From contig NW_003314280.1 of assembly GCF_000143415.4 (NCBI RefSeq), forward strand, positions 529,262 through 593,261: a stretch of DNA of 64,000 nt, read 5' to 3'. Below the pieces are notes generated by a model. It saw only the letters and a list, made by a program, of their open reading frames with translations. It ran no database searches and had not been told where the DNA came from. The first letter of the stretch is position 1, and the number at the start of each line of letters is the position of its first letter. Of this stretch, positions 1 to 11,077 are shown in pieces. The stretch is from Selaginella moellendorffii (lineage: Eukaryota; Streptophyta; Lycopodiopsida; Selaginellales; Selaginellaceae). The translations under genes were made by a program, and so were the position numbers.

Positions 1-1
1 G

Positions 2-3000
2 CACTACTGCGATGAGGAACGAGGGATTCTCTTCGTCTTGTTTCCGTGTGGATCGCTTCCAGTGGAGCTCCTCGCGGAGGAGGATTTCTCTGTGATGGGC
101 TTGGCCTCTTTGCTCGAGCAGCATGAGATGTTTGGAGTTCGAGGACTTTTCTTCATGTTCTCGGTAAGTTTGCTTGCTGTGTTTTTGTTTTATCGGGAGC
201 TCTTAGCTCTTATTCTTTTTTTCCAGGTATGTCACGTTGTTCTCTTGGTTCAAGAAGGAGCTAAGTTTGATCCACGGCTCTTGCGGCTCTTCCGAGTGTT
301 ACAAGCCGCAAAAGCGGCGATCAAGATGCCGCTAAAGGGAGCTCAAGCTCGGGGTTTTTACACAGGTAGCTCGCCTGTGAGAGGTGGTCGCCAGGCTTCC
401 GGTTTTTCTCTCATGTCCGGGCTCTCACACGGTTTGTTCCCGGGGCAGTGTACTCCGGTTCTTCTCATCGTCTGCATAGACGACTTCTCGGAGTTTGAGA
501 CTTCGGACGCTACAGTTCGGCAGTCGAAACTTTCCACGGGGGTAAGACAGGTTGGGAAGCTAGAGCAGGGAACACGACGAAAGTTTCAATCTTCGGTGGA
601 AGCTCAGGTCCGGTTCTTGGTAAAGAAGAGCCGAACAATTCTTGGCTTTGGTGACTCTGGCTTAGGAGGTGGTATGGGACTTAGAGGCTCTGGCAATGTC
701 ATGGGAGCCGTTCCAGGTGGTGGTGGAGGTCCGGCACTCTTTACTATGGACCCGTCGAGGGTGGTGTTGTTTGTGGATCGCTTTTCGAATCGATGCTGCG
801 ATGCTTTAGAGGGTACTATTACCATCTTGGAAAACATGATCAAGGGGATCCCAAACGCAGAAGGGGCTCTCTGGGAGAATACAAGTGGAGTCACCGAGGA
901 CATACAGGCCGTAAGAGATTTTATATGGAGACAGGCCGAGATTGTTAGAGGCAGGGGAGGTACTCAAGCAATGTCTGTGGGTGTTGGGATGGTAGCTGCT
1001 GCCGCTGCCGCTGCTGCTGCTTCCGCTGCTGCCGGTTCCATGGGTGGTGCACTGAGGCCAATCTCGAATCCTCCTGAACTTCCAACTTTGCAAAGCTGGC
1101 TGACGGCGAGCAACACAATTCTCTCGTCGCTGCTGAAGTTTGAAGGAAAGGTGGAGGTTTCTCGACGTCAGAGCTGCCCTGGATCGGGAGTTGATGCTAG
1201 TGCCGGATCAGGTCTTAGACTTTTCAGCGAGGCAGACTTGGCGTGCATAGACTTAGCGTGTGCGGACACGAACACCAAGTTTTCAGCTTCTTGGTGCAAA
1301 AAGGCCATGCCTTCTGCTCGAGGAGTTTACTTGAAAGGACTGCCACCCTGCTATCCGACTGCTGTTCACAAGCACCAGTTGGACAAGGCTATCGGCGCCT
1401 TTAAAAGTATGGTGAGAGGCCCAGCAGTGAACGTGTTCTTGGAGAAGCTCAAACGAGAGTGTGAAGCTTTGTGGAAGTCGGGAAGGCAGTTGTGTGATGC
1501 CGTCAGCCTTACAGGGAGGCCGTGTACGCATCAAGTTCCAGAAAATGCCGAGAAGGAAGAAGTGCAAAGGCCTCACTCCAGCGGTTATGTGTTTCTCAGT
1601 GCCTGTGCCTGTGGAAGATCACGGAGGCTGCGAGAGGATCCTTTCGACTTTGACAGTGCAAACGTATCCTTCTTTCGGTTTCCAAACTGCGAGGACCTGC
1701 TACCGTCAGTGGTTCTGCCCCATCATTCGAAAGCATCGGAAGGGTCTGCATGGAGCATACTGCGGTTGGGGAATGCAAAGTATTATCAACCGTCGGCTGG
1801 TCTTCTGCAAGCTGGTTTTTGCGCCGATCAAAACTATCTCTCTCACTACGACATGTCACTCCACTACAAGTCTGCTGCTGAGCCGGAAAAGACGTTGGAA
1901 GGCTCTAAAATTTCAAAGTCGTCGTCTGATCAGGGAACGGTGACGAAGAAGCATTCCGAGGATCCGAAATTCAAGCCCGCGGAGAAGCAAAAGAATGCTG
2001 ACGTGAAACTTGACTACAGCGAAGAGTCTGCTTTTCCGCCACTTCCTCAGAAGAATGGTCCGAAGCCAACGAAACAAACTCCTAAGAAAGCACCCGTAAA
2101 AGCAATGGAGTCCAAGACCAACAAAAGCGAGCAGCCGAAGGAGATGGTAGAAAATGGTGGTTCTCCTTTGAAAACAATTGCTGCTGACGCGGGGGGCGCT
2201 CGTGCAACCAAAGAGGCCGCGGACGTTGGTCTTTACATCGGGTTTGAGCACGAGTGTCCTCACGGCCACAGATTCTTCCTATCAGTGGAGCACTTGCAGA
2301 AGCTCAGCCCTCCATACTCTCAGCAGGCTGGAGTTGAGAAGAAAGCAAGGCGGAACAAGCTGAGAGGCAACCGAGCAGCACATTTGGATCGAACTGTTCC
2401 CGCAAAAACATCGGACAGGCTGCAAGATGGTGTGTCTGGCTCGCTCATTGAGTTCAATGCTGCGATGGAGAACCTGAGCGTGGTCGAAGCTGGTGGTGAC
2501 GGACGCGTGCTACTGAACTCGGACCTCCCGATCTATATGGAATGTCCGCACTGCAAGGCGAACAGCAACAAAGAGAGCGACTTAAATTATGCTGGGACTG
2601 TTTCGCGCTTGCAGCGTATATTTCTGGTAAGTGTTCTTCTTGTTCTTGTAAAGACTTAGAGCTGCGGATTTTGTTTCAGGTAACCCCACCGTTTCCATTG
2701 CTCATGGCTTCGTGCCCTGTGGTGCAGTTTGATGTAAGTACTACTTTGCGTGTAATTTTTTTTCTGATGCGATTCTCGATTTTCTCTTTTAGGAAACGTC
2801 GACACCTAATGCTAAGTGTGCCATGCGTTTTAGCTTCAACTGCGAAGTGGTATTGCCACCAGACAGTTTTTTGAGCTTACGCCTGCCTTTTGTGTACTGC
2901 ACAGAGAATGAGGATGGTTCTCTGTTGCCACTGCAGTACAAAGAGGATCACCCCGAGCTGAGCGCCTGGCTTGTCAAAGGCACCGTATTTTATGTCCTCT

Positions 3001-3014
3001 CCGGCAGGCAGTGA
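2..3014 (+). CDS. SMG8: SMG8-like nonsense-mediated decay factor, 5' truncated by window edge
   Basis: SMG8 works with SMG9 to restrain the SMG1 kinase in nonsense-mediated mRNA decay. The open frame is already running at base 2, so the N-terminus lies outside the window. Coding exons are 2-163, 227-2626, 2680-2733 and 2793-3014, all phase 0 with GT-AG borders. Family landmarks are the hydrophobic stretch CHVVLLVQEG just after the first intron, followed by a leucine-rich segment, and near the C-terminus GFEHECPHGHRFF. The end ...LVKGTVFYVLS then stop at 3012 closes the ORF. The large second exon carries low-complexity Gly/Ala runs (Ala-rich around 990-1030) and a Lys-rich linker near 1950-2150. 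The first intron (63 bp) has no stop and is a multiple of three, so retention would insert 21 residues. Identity is confident; exact N-terminus is unknown. Confidence 0.88.
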
Positions 3015-3560
3015 CGACAAGAGACACGATTTCTTCCACTTCCACGATCCAGCTGCAGCAGACGTTATGTTTTCTCCCTCCAGTGATCACCACTTCAGCA
3101 AAAATCGTCATCGAGGTCTTTACAAAGGGAAGCTCGCTGCCGCCAGTCTCGCTTCATCGAGGTCCATGGAAAATGGTAAGCTGCACGCATTCAATTTTGT
3201 AAAACTAAGACTGTTCCTTTTTGTAGGCTCCGTGAGAGACCTCTCCATCACTTCGGTTTCGTCCAAGCTCTTGGCTTCGCTGTTGATATGTATAGCTAAG
3301 GCAGACAAGGAAACGTCACAGCAAAGGTGGTACGTCTTTTCGTTCCAGCGATCCTCTTGAAAATTGCATATAACCTTTGGAATTGCATTGCAGAGCTCGT
3401 TCAAAATCTTTCTTTCGCTCGAATCAACAGCGTCCCTGTTTCTAGTGCTGCTGCTACGCACGAAAAAATGTTCTAGAGAAGAAAGTTCTAGCACGAACTC
3501 TCCCATTCTTCCTCCCTTAAGCGTACGGCGGAGATTGGCCGTGATGTCATGCATATGGTA
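3015..3560 (+). other. SMG8 3' region with a splice-like interval
   Basis: After the SMG8 stop there is a good GT-AG interval (3176-3226, donor gtaag, acceptor tttttgtag) and a second weaker one ending near 3393. An open frame crosses the first junction but shows nothing I recognise. It may be a spliced 3' UTR or a short unknown gene. A 144-codon minus-strand ORF over the same bases looks like a shadow. Confidence 0.35.
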
Positions 3561-3583
3561 CTGGTCATGTGCGTCATGTGGGG

Positions 3584-3617
3584 CATGACGTGGCGTGTGG
3601 GGAGGGCATGACGTGGC
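3584..3617. promoter_or_regulatory. Paired CATGACGTGGC elements upstream of the yippee-like gene
   Basis: The 11-mer CATGACGTGGC occurs at 3584-3594 and again at 3607-3617, within a GT-rich block containing further CATG/ATGTGG words. ACGTGGC is the core bound by plant bZIP factors (G-box/ABRE type). It lies about 240-270 bp upstream of the presumed first exon of the next gene. Function is inferred from the motif alone. Confidence 0.35.
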
Positions 3618-4125
3618 ATGTGGGCATGGATGAGGGCCACGACAACACCATTCATCGGCATCGTCTTGGGCATTTTACATTCATCCTTTCCTCTCCCCAC
3701 AAAGCAGGCGTGCATTGTCCACGTTAGGGTTCCAGTGAGGCGCCTTGTTATTTCGAGCCCTGGGGCGATGAGCGCGGCGCGATCGACGAGCAAGGCAGCG
3801 GCGCGACGCGCTGGGATTGCGTCTTGCTTGATTGATTGATTGCCGTGCTCCCTTTCTCGATCCCGCGGGGATTTTGGTGTCTCTGGAAAGGGGGCTTTGG
3901 CTGAATTTGCGTTTCCCGGGGCGATTCCAGGCTTGGCACCTCCCAATGCACAGATTCTGAGGTAAATTTCTTTCTCTCACTTCCATCATCACTTTGATTT
4001 TGTGTGTTCTTGCTTGCCCTTCCCTTTTGATTTGAGCTGGATGTCTGGATGGTTGTCTATCTTTCTTTGGATTGACGCATTCTTCTCTTGGCCAGCGTTG
4101 ATAGTAAGGGATCCGATCGGCGGAC

Positions 4126-5361
4126 ATGGGAAGGCTGTGCCTGATAGAATTGGATGGGCGATTCTACAGCTGCCATTCTTGCCGGACACACCTCGCAAAC
4201 TTCGATCAATTGATGTCAAAGGCATGCCATCCTATCCCTCGGTCTTCCTGCTTTCGTTACTCTTAAAATGTCTGATTAGAGGCCGTTTTCTCGTGTGCTG
4301 TGTTTTTATTTTTTTTCTTTCGCTTCTCCGCCCAGGCCTTTCACTGCCGACACGGAAAGGCTTATCTTTTCAACACAGTGTAAGTTCTCTCTCTCTCTCG
4401 CAACAAAGCAAATTCCCCATTCTTTCTTCATCGCTTGGAGGTATGATGAATCTCCATTGGCCGCATTTCCTTTTGGCTGCGTCTATTAATCTCCTCGCGT
4501 GTTTTTGCAGCTTCTTAGACATGAATCATGGTAGTGTTTGATAGGAACTAACCAAAGCTCTTTCTTTTTGTAATGGAGCTGCTTGCGACGTGACAGACGC
4601 CCTGTCACGGGAATTTGCATTGGACGGGATGGAGTGTTTCTTCGTTCTAAGATATGTCCTTTCAGAGGATTCCACGGAAGGCATCATATATCATCGGCCA
4701 GGCCTTTGATAGCGAGTGGACACATGGATGGTGGACGAGAGGTACTCTTTGGTATTAATATTTACAGGGTCCTTCGAGCGAGAGAAGCTCAAAGCAGTGA
4801 CAACATCTTAGAGCTAAGGCTGGATCTCTTTTTTCTCCCGGTAGCACTAGGACTGCATTGCATGGCTATGCTGCTGATTTCCCGATCTCGCTTTTTCTTT
4901 CTTTCACATCCTTTTTTTCCTTTTAGCACTGACGCGGAGTGTGTTTCTCTGTTCCCGCAGTGTTAATGTGTTTGAGGGACCATTGGAGGAGCGGATGATG
5001 ACAACCGGTGTCCACACTGTGGCTGACATTTACTGCAAGGGGTGCCAACAGAATGTTGGCTGGAAATACGTGAGTGGAATCCATCTATCACCATGCTTTT
5101 CTTCTTTTTCTCGTTCCTTGTTTCGTGCTTTGACTTGGTGCTATTGCTTTCGCAGGAATTCGCGCAGCACAAGGCCCAGAAGTACAAGGAAGGGAAGTTC
5201 ATTTTAGAGAGGTAAATGCCGTCATTCAATGTTTTGTATGTGCATCAAGGATTTCTTGCTCGTTTGCTTGCAGAGGAAGAGTTGTAGGTTGCGAGAAAGG
5301 CGATTTCTATCTGGACACACAGGCGATTGGAAGTGACCCCGACGACGTACCGCTGGAATGA
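4126..5361 (+). CDS. Yippee-like zinc-binding protein (130 aa)
   Basis: Small yippee-fold protein; in animals and fungi members are linked to the cytoskeleton, CTLH complexes and cell cycle, and in plants the role is poorly known. Exons are 4126-4221, 4336-4379, 4961-5069, 5156-5211 and 5274-5361, giving 130 residues. The two zinc half-sites CHSC (residues 16-19) and CKGC are present, with the typical RHGKAYLFN and GVHTVADIYC blocks. The first intron seems to be GC-AG (AAG|gcatgc ... cccag|GCC); a GT donor nearby would break the conserved SKAF join. The second intron is long for this locus (581 bp). A 5' UTR intron (3962-4095) is likely, with a first exon ending near 3961. Ending and frame are secure. 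Confidence 0.9.
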
Positions 5362-6024
5362 TATTGAATGGATGGCAGGGAAATAACAAAAGCAAAGCGA
5401 AGCAACGCAGAGGAAAAAAAAAAAGAAAAAAAAGAAGCAAGGACACAAACTTGACACTTGCAGCATTGTCTAGATTCTCCTCAATTGTTGTATAGCCTCC
5501 AAACTGTAAGAAAGATTCCCATTTAAAGTTCCTTGGATTAGGAGTAAACCTTTTCGCGAAGGAAAAGTTGGTGCGAGTGTTTTGGAAGGTAGACACTACG
5601 TGAAGCACCAAACCAGGCAAGAAATTCGTATCACCATGCTTTTTCTTTCTTTGGTGGGCATCTTTGGAAGGAACGATGGTCGCCCGCCAACTTTCTCACT
5701 TACATTAAAATACCGCTCTTCTCCAGCTGCTTGACTTTGTCACAATGATATTTTTAAGAAACCAAAAAAAAAAAAAACAACAACCGTAAAAAAGAGCGAA
5801 AAGAGTAAACGAAAGAAGAAAAAAAAAAAGGCTTCGTTAGCTACAACATAGAGCACTTGGGAAGCAAAACAGTGCCCGCCTGTATATAGCGTTACAACAA
5901 CAAGTCTCTCACTTTTGCCTGTGTTGCGTCACCTCCTCTTCTCACAATGTGTAAGAAAGAACTCGTCGTTCTTCGCTCGCTCGCCTCCATTAACTTTGGC
6001 AATTCGATCCTCTTCCGAAAGCGC
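5362..6024. other. Convergent 3' regions, A/T-rich tracts, no gene seen
   Basis: The spacer between the yippee-like stop and the stop of the opposing gene holds several poly-A/T and A-rich mixed tracts (5410-5440, 5765-5830), consistent with two 3' UTRs. I see no supported ORF. Confidence 0.5.
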
Positions 6025-8406
6025 TCAATCGTTTGGATCGTTGTCCTCGTCCACCTCCGCCATGAAGGCGTCCTCGGACGGCGATCGCTCGGCAGAGTCC
6101 ACCACCGCCAGGCGATCGACTGCTGCTGCCGCAGTGGAGTTGAGAGGAAGCTCCTCCTCCTCTACACTGTCCATGAAATCCATGTCCTGTTCTTCTGTGT
6201 CACCGAAACCTGCGAGGCCGCTTCTCCTGCTCCACTCGGGGCATCTCCCCGGTGTGTCGGCCTCGCTCTGGCTCTGGTTCCTCGAGCACACGCACTCCGG
6301 AAGAGGGTGGGACAAAAACGAGAGCGGCCTCACGCTGGAGGAAGCTGCGGCAATCCCCTCCTCTCCGGACGACTTGAGTATCGAGTTTCTCGCGGCGGCC
6401 ATCCACTCGCGACCGGGATCATACATATGATCCCGGACTTGCATCAACAGCTTCGCCAGTGGCTTCCTGTCAAACAGTCACAACACGGACGTGAGCAAAC
6501 ATAACAAGCAAAGGCTACGATTAGAAAAAGTCTACCTCTCCGGCCGATAAGTTCTTCGGGATGCTCCAGCATATACACGGTGTCCCATCACGAGGCTGGC
6601 GAAGTTTGGATGACCACTCTTGTCCTCATCGAACGCACTAAAAAAAGCATCAGCCTGTGTGCAAATAATATAGTCGAGTGCCTGCCACAGCAGCTTATGG
6701 CTGCGGATCCTCATATCCTTGAGCGCTGGTGCTGGCTCCGTATCGGATTCCCCGATCCAGCCCCACCATCCTTCCAACTCATGCGAGTACTTTGGCCTCC
6801 CTGCGGGTGGTGGCAATGGCCTCGGCCTCGGCCCGGCTTTTTCCCAGGCTGCCAGCCTCGCCTTCTCGTTGATCTTTGGCAGGATGAATGGCGGAGGCGG
6901 TGGAAAGTCTGGCTCCTCGCCGTAGACTGTGAAGCGCTCTCTCGCGGTCGTGAGTGTCGTCCTGTCCTCGAGATTAGGATACATGCTGCGGAGTGGGAGA
7001 AGTATTCGCTGGCCACCAAACACTTCGACACCTGAGATGTAAATGCGTGAAGTTTGCTTATATCCTAAGGATCGAAGGAGAACGCCAACCTTGAAAAGCA
7101 AAAGTGGAGTTTTTAATCTGACTAACGAGCTGGAAATAGAAGAGTACCTCGTCTGGCATCAGAGGACAGGAGCCATTTAGCCACTGCATCTCCGAATCGA
7201 CGTTAAGCTCCCCACGCACAATACCATTCTTTATCATCTTGGCTCTTCTGTATTGAATTAATTCCGTGTGAACATCCTGGAACCATAAAGTTGGTTTAAG
7301 ACAACGACGTGAGAATAGATTTTGATTGTACCTGGAACCGCTCTGCACAGCCATGATATGCCAGCGTATCTCGTTCCAACCCAAGGTGCAAAGCCATGAA
7401 TGGCTTTCCAGCAGTTTTCAATCTGATCACCATCAAGTACTTTGTTTGAAAACCATAAAAAAGGAACACGTTTGGTATGCTCGTACCTGGCCAGCATTTT
7501 TGTGCTGAGCTCCTCTATCTCCTGCCGGAACTTCAAAGCGTGGAAAGCAACGCGGCAGCGCAATCTCTGATAGTGCTCCAAGTCCGTGCCGAGCAAGCTC
7601 TAAAAGAACGCTCATATATCTCAAACTCCACATCATAGAGCGGAAAAAAAGAAATACCTGGAGACAACCTCCACCGGAAACCGAGAGCCCGACAACACCC
7701 TCCTTTTCAATCTCGGGAAGAACATCTTGAACGTAAAAATCCACAGAAGCGGTGCTCGACACCACAAGATAGCTCTGATTCTTCGTTTTCTGCCGCAATC
7801 TTTTCGGAAGCCGAGTGACAACGGGCACGTCGTTCGAAAGCACCGAAACGAAGTGCTGCTCATCATACAGGTAGTCGAACCCTCTAAACTTGGAACTGGT
7901 TTGAGAAAACAACATAGAAAACAAAGAAAAGACGTGATTGAGAGATACAAACGTTTTTCAATGAAACCATACCTTATTTGCTTGGCAACGACTTCCCGGA
8001 GCTTTGGAACAACAAGAGTGACATTCAAAAGCCTGGCCACCACGATGAGATCACAAATCTAATGGAAAGAACAAAATGATCCACCACAAAACTAGAAAAA
8101 ATTAAAACGCTTCATAAGATCGCTACAGTCTAGGAACAAAGAAACAAAACGAGGAAGAAACAAGGAAGAACTTACTGAAGACCTAATCTCGTGGAAGTCT
8201 CCCCGGATTTCGGCGTGGAGAAATCCTCTGGTGGCGAGAATGGGCGCTGGGTGGACGCCGCCCGGCTGCTGGAGCTCATCCGCGGCCCTGGCCCAGGTGT
8301 AGTAGCGCGCCGCGAAGAAGTGGGCGGCCAGGGAAATCATGGACAGCGCCATGCCCAGCACTGCCACTGTCTTGAGGCTGGATTTGAACGCCATGCCATT
8401 ACGCAT
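6025..8406 (-). CDS. Plant O-fucosyltransferase-like family protein, type II membrane (627 aa)
   Basis: Golgi-type glycosyltransferase of the plant O-fucosyltransferase-like (GT106-related) group. Exons on the minus strand: 8406-8176, 8058-7973, 7895-7658, 7599-7487, 7422-7332, 7276-7148, 7089-6536, 6466-6025. A single N-terminal hydrophobic anchor follows the first 10-15 residues. Family blocks in order are FLHAEIRGDFHEIRSS, VVARLLNVTLVVPKL, FRGFDYLYDEQHF, LRCRVAFHALKF, KPFMALHLGLERD, and near the end FASLVMGHR followed by TYRPER and LSFLSHPLPEC. A short acidic tail closes the protein. Odd point: the usual HLR of the family's catalytic-type motif reads HLG here. Translation may start at the second Met (8394). 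Substrate unknown. Confidence 0.85.
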
Positions 8407-8618
8407 TGCGAGATCACGCCCGCGCGCTGTAGATCGCGACGAGAATCATCCCGGAGACGAAGAAGAAGAAGAAAGAAGCTTCCAAAAAGAGATCGGGGGA
8501 AAAAACCCTACTTGAGCCGCGGGCCATGTCAGCGCCACGTCATACATTATTTTCTCTCTCATTATTTTGTTTTGACCAGGGATCGAACCCAAATCTTATC
8601 CATTGTTTTAAGTGTAAT

Positions 8619-8691
8619 GATCTCATGGCCCAATGGATAAGGCGCTGGTCTACGGAACCAGAGATTCTGGGTTCGATCCCCAGTGAGATCG
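8619..8691 (+). tRNA. tRNA-Arg (anticodon ACG)
   Basis: A 73-nt cloverleaf without intron. Acceptor stem GATCTCA pairs with TGAGATC, D stem GCC/GGC, anticodon stem CTGGT/ACCAG around loop CTACGGA, T stem CTGGG/CCCAG with TTCGATC loop. Anticodon ACG decodes CGN arginine codons after A34 editing. CCA is not encoded. Two further copies lie at 56154 and 60161 on the other strand. Confidence 0.95.
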
Positions 8692-8729
8692 TTTTGCTTT
8701 GCTGCTTGTTTTCAAATATCAGGGCTTCC

Positions 8730-10784
8730 ATGGCGATGGTGCTCCAGGAAGAGCTGCGTCAGGTCTTCGAGGTAGAGTGGCCAGTAAAAATTTTTGCTCT
8801 AGCAATCAGTCATTCAGGTGATCGAAGCCAGGAGTTGCGCCAATGACTTGAATCTAGTGGTACATCTCACTAAGGCAAGATCGTTTTCATTCATGCAACT
8901 AAAGGACCCGGCTTCTTTTCTTCTTTTTCTTGTGCAGGCAACCAAGATTCTCAAAGAAATGGCACAAGACGAATCAACCAAAGTAATCACCAGTTTCTCT
9001 TTTCTAACTTCAGCCATGGTTTTTGCAGCTACATTGTGATGATGCCCAAGGCAGTCGTCTTTACAAGCTCTTGGAATCTCATACAAACTTGCTTCTGGTA
9101 TGTTTTCTTTTCTTTTCTTTTTCTCAAACACACAAGTGCTTAGCTACGTCTTTTCCAGAGCCTGTTACATTGCCTGGATGATCCATATGTTGTTCATTGT
9201 GCTCGCAAGACACTACTCGGTATTTCCGACTACCTCTTACCATATGTAATGCTGTTACGCGTTCCTTGATCGGTAACTCAATGTTTTTTCTTCCAGAAAA
9301 ATTGGAGAACATATATCCAGCTTCTGTGGACAGCCTCTCGATCGCCAACGACGGATGTGCTATTACTCTTCCGTGACATTTTCAAGCTTTGTCACGAGAG
9401 AAGAAGGCCGAGCGCTACCGAGGTTCTTGTGGAGTGTCTGGGATGCAACATGTCTCTGTTGATCACTGATCACCCTTCTGGCTTGTACTGGGGCGCTTTT
9501 CTCAGGCTGCTGATTACTTCAGTACGGATTCTCCAACGGCAAGAGGAAACTGTTCTAAGTTCGTCTTTTCTGGCGAGACTAAAGGATGTGCTACCGTCAG
9601 TCGCGAAAAACTTTTCTCGTGAAGATTTTACTAGTGCAAGATACGCCAAGTACAAATCACTGGTACGTTTCTCATAAAGCACACACTTGTTCTACTCACG
9701 TTTCTTGTTTCCGACCAGGTGCTACTGCTCAAACTGTCAGAGTTTGGTGATCCCGAAGTGTCACTTTGTTCTTTGACGCTTCTTTCCACTGCAGAGCCTG
9801 GACTTTTACAGCCTTCGTTGCGGACATCTCCAAAACTGACTCAGTCCTCACCATTTCAAAACAGCGATGATGCATCGCCGGAACTACAAAGGCGTGCCAT
9901 ACTCATTTTGTTGAAGAGCGTGATCACAGCGAAGAAAACTGTTTCCGAAGATGTGAACAAACTTGCAGAGAAAGTTTTTCTTGACTGGCTCGCAGGTGAA
10001 GACGAAACCCATGGTGCTATGGATGATCTCCTCTTGTCACTGGTGCACTTGTACGTGGACGAGGTAGATGATTAAAAATGCTGTTGTTGATTGACAGTTT
10101 TCAACATTTTCAGGACGATATGCTGCTCAACCTTCTCGTAACTTTCATGGACTTCCAATCTGATTGGTAACCTTTCCTTCTTTCGGTTGTCCTCATCAAG
10201 CCTGTGCGGATTGCAGGTACAAAACCAACCACTATCAAGCATTTTTCTGCTTTATTTGTCCTCGGCGAGTTTTCCATCTATTCCTTGGAGCGGTATGCTT
10301 GTTGTCATTTGATTCTAGAAATATATGGTGCTCAATCGTAAAATCCACAGATATGTTATGATCACACCGTGTTGATCGACTTGCTTATCTCTGAGACTTC
10401 CGGGGTATCATGTATTCACTACTTGCTCAGGTAATTCTTGTGTTTGAAGATCCAATCTTATGTGTACTTGTGCAGATGCTTGAGAGTGATTGGAGACGAC
10501 TGGGCTGAGTTCCTGCTGATACCTCGGAAGATGAATACCTACAGCCTTGAAACGAGGAAGAGAAAACGTGTCGACGAGCTTCCACTGGTCCATGAAGTCT
10601 CGAGTGAGCGGGCAAAGCTTTGCCTCGTTCATCTCCATGGCTCTATTCAGCGGCTGCATGCCAGGAACTTATTTCCATACAATGCTGGCCCGCTTCTTCA
10701 AAGGTAGCAAAGGATTCGAAAAAACTTTCTCTACTGATGTTCGCGTTCCTGTGCACCAGGCTCGCTGGGTGTAGCAAGCTTTGA
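8730..10784 (+). CDS. LINS1/Lines-like protein (490 aa)
   Basis: Homologue of the Lines/LINS1 family, alpha-helical proteins of unclear biochemical role. Twelve exons: 8730-8771, 8818-8874, 8938-8982, 9029-9097, 9159-9245, 9297-9662, 9719-10063, 10114-10166, 10217-10292, 10351-10430, 10476-10703, 10760-10784. The central blocks VLIDLLISETSG and HYLLRCLRVIGDDW precede the C-terminal signature CLVHLHGSIQRLH..NLFPYNAGPLLQRL, which is the Lines C-terminal motif. The second intron appears to be GC-AG (AAG|gcaaga ... gcag|GCA), which keeps frame; a GT donor 21 nt upstream would also keep frame and shorten the protein. The first Met lies close to the neighbouring tRNA (38 bp). Confidence 0.85.
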
Positions 10785-10945
10785 ACGTGGTCAAATGACA
10801 CAAGAACACAACAGGCCTCGTTTGGTAGTTGAAGAGCATTCTCAAATGAATCGAGAAGCGCTCGCCCGAGAAATGGAGAAAAGCTCGCAGATCGACGAGG
10901 AAGATTCACGCCGGAAAAGCTCAACCAAAAGAGAGATATCGAAAC

Positions 10946-10951
10946 TCTCAC

Positions 10952-10996
<45 letters not shown>

Positions 10997-11007
10997 CTCA
11001 CACACAG
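10946..11007. repeat. (CT)n/(CA)n compound microsatellite
   Basis: About 35 bp of uninterrupted CT followed by CA-rich repeats, lying between the LINS-like gene and the next start codon, likely in the latter's promoter or 5' UTR. Confidence 0.9.
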
Positions 11008-11077
11008 AGATTAAAAATGAATATATACTTAATTCCACTTTTAAATTTAACTTTTTCTAGGGTTAGGGCTTTTGAGC

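Noticed and set aside
3120-3554. 144-codon minus-strand ORF downstream of SMG8
   Set aside because: No recognisable motif; the splice signals in the interval belong to the plus strand.
4541-4800. Possible extra exon within yippee intron 2
   Set aside because: The flanking exons already join in the conserved frame and the extra piece adds no yippee motif.
6580-7035. Plus-strand ORFs across the O-fucosyltransferase-like gene
   Set aside because: Shadows of the minus-strand exons, which carry the family motifs and splice sites.
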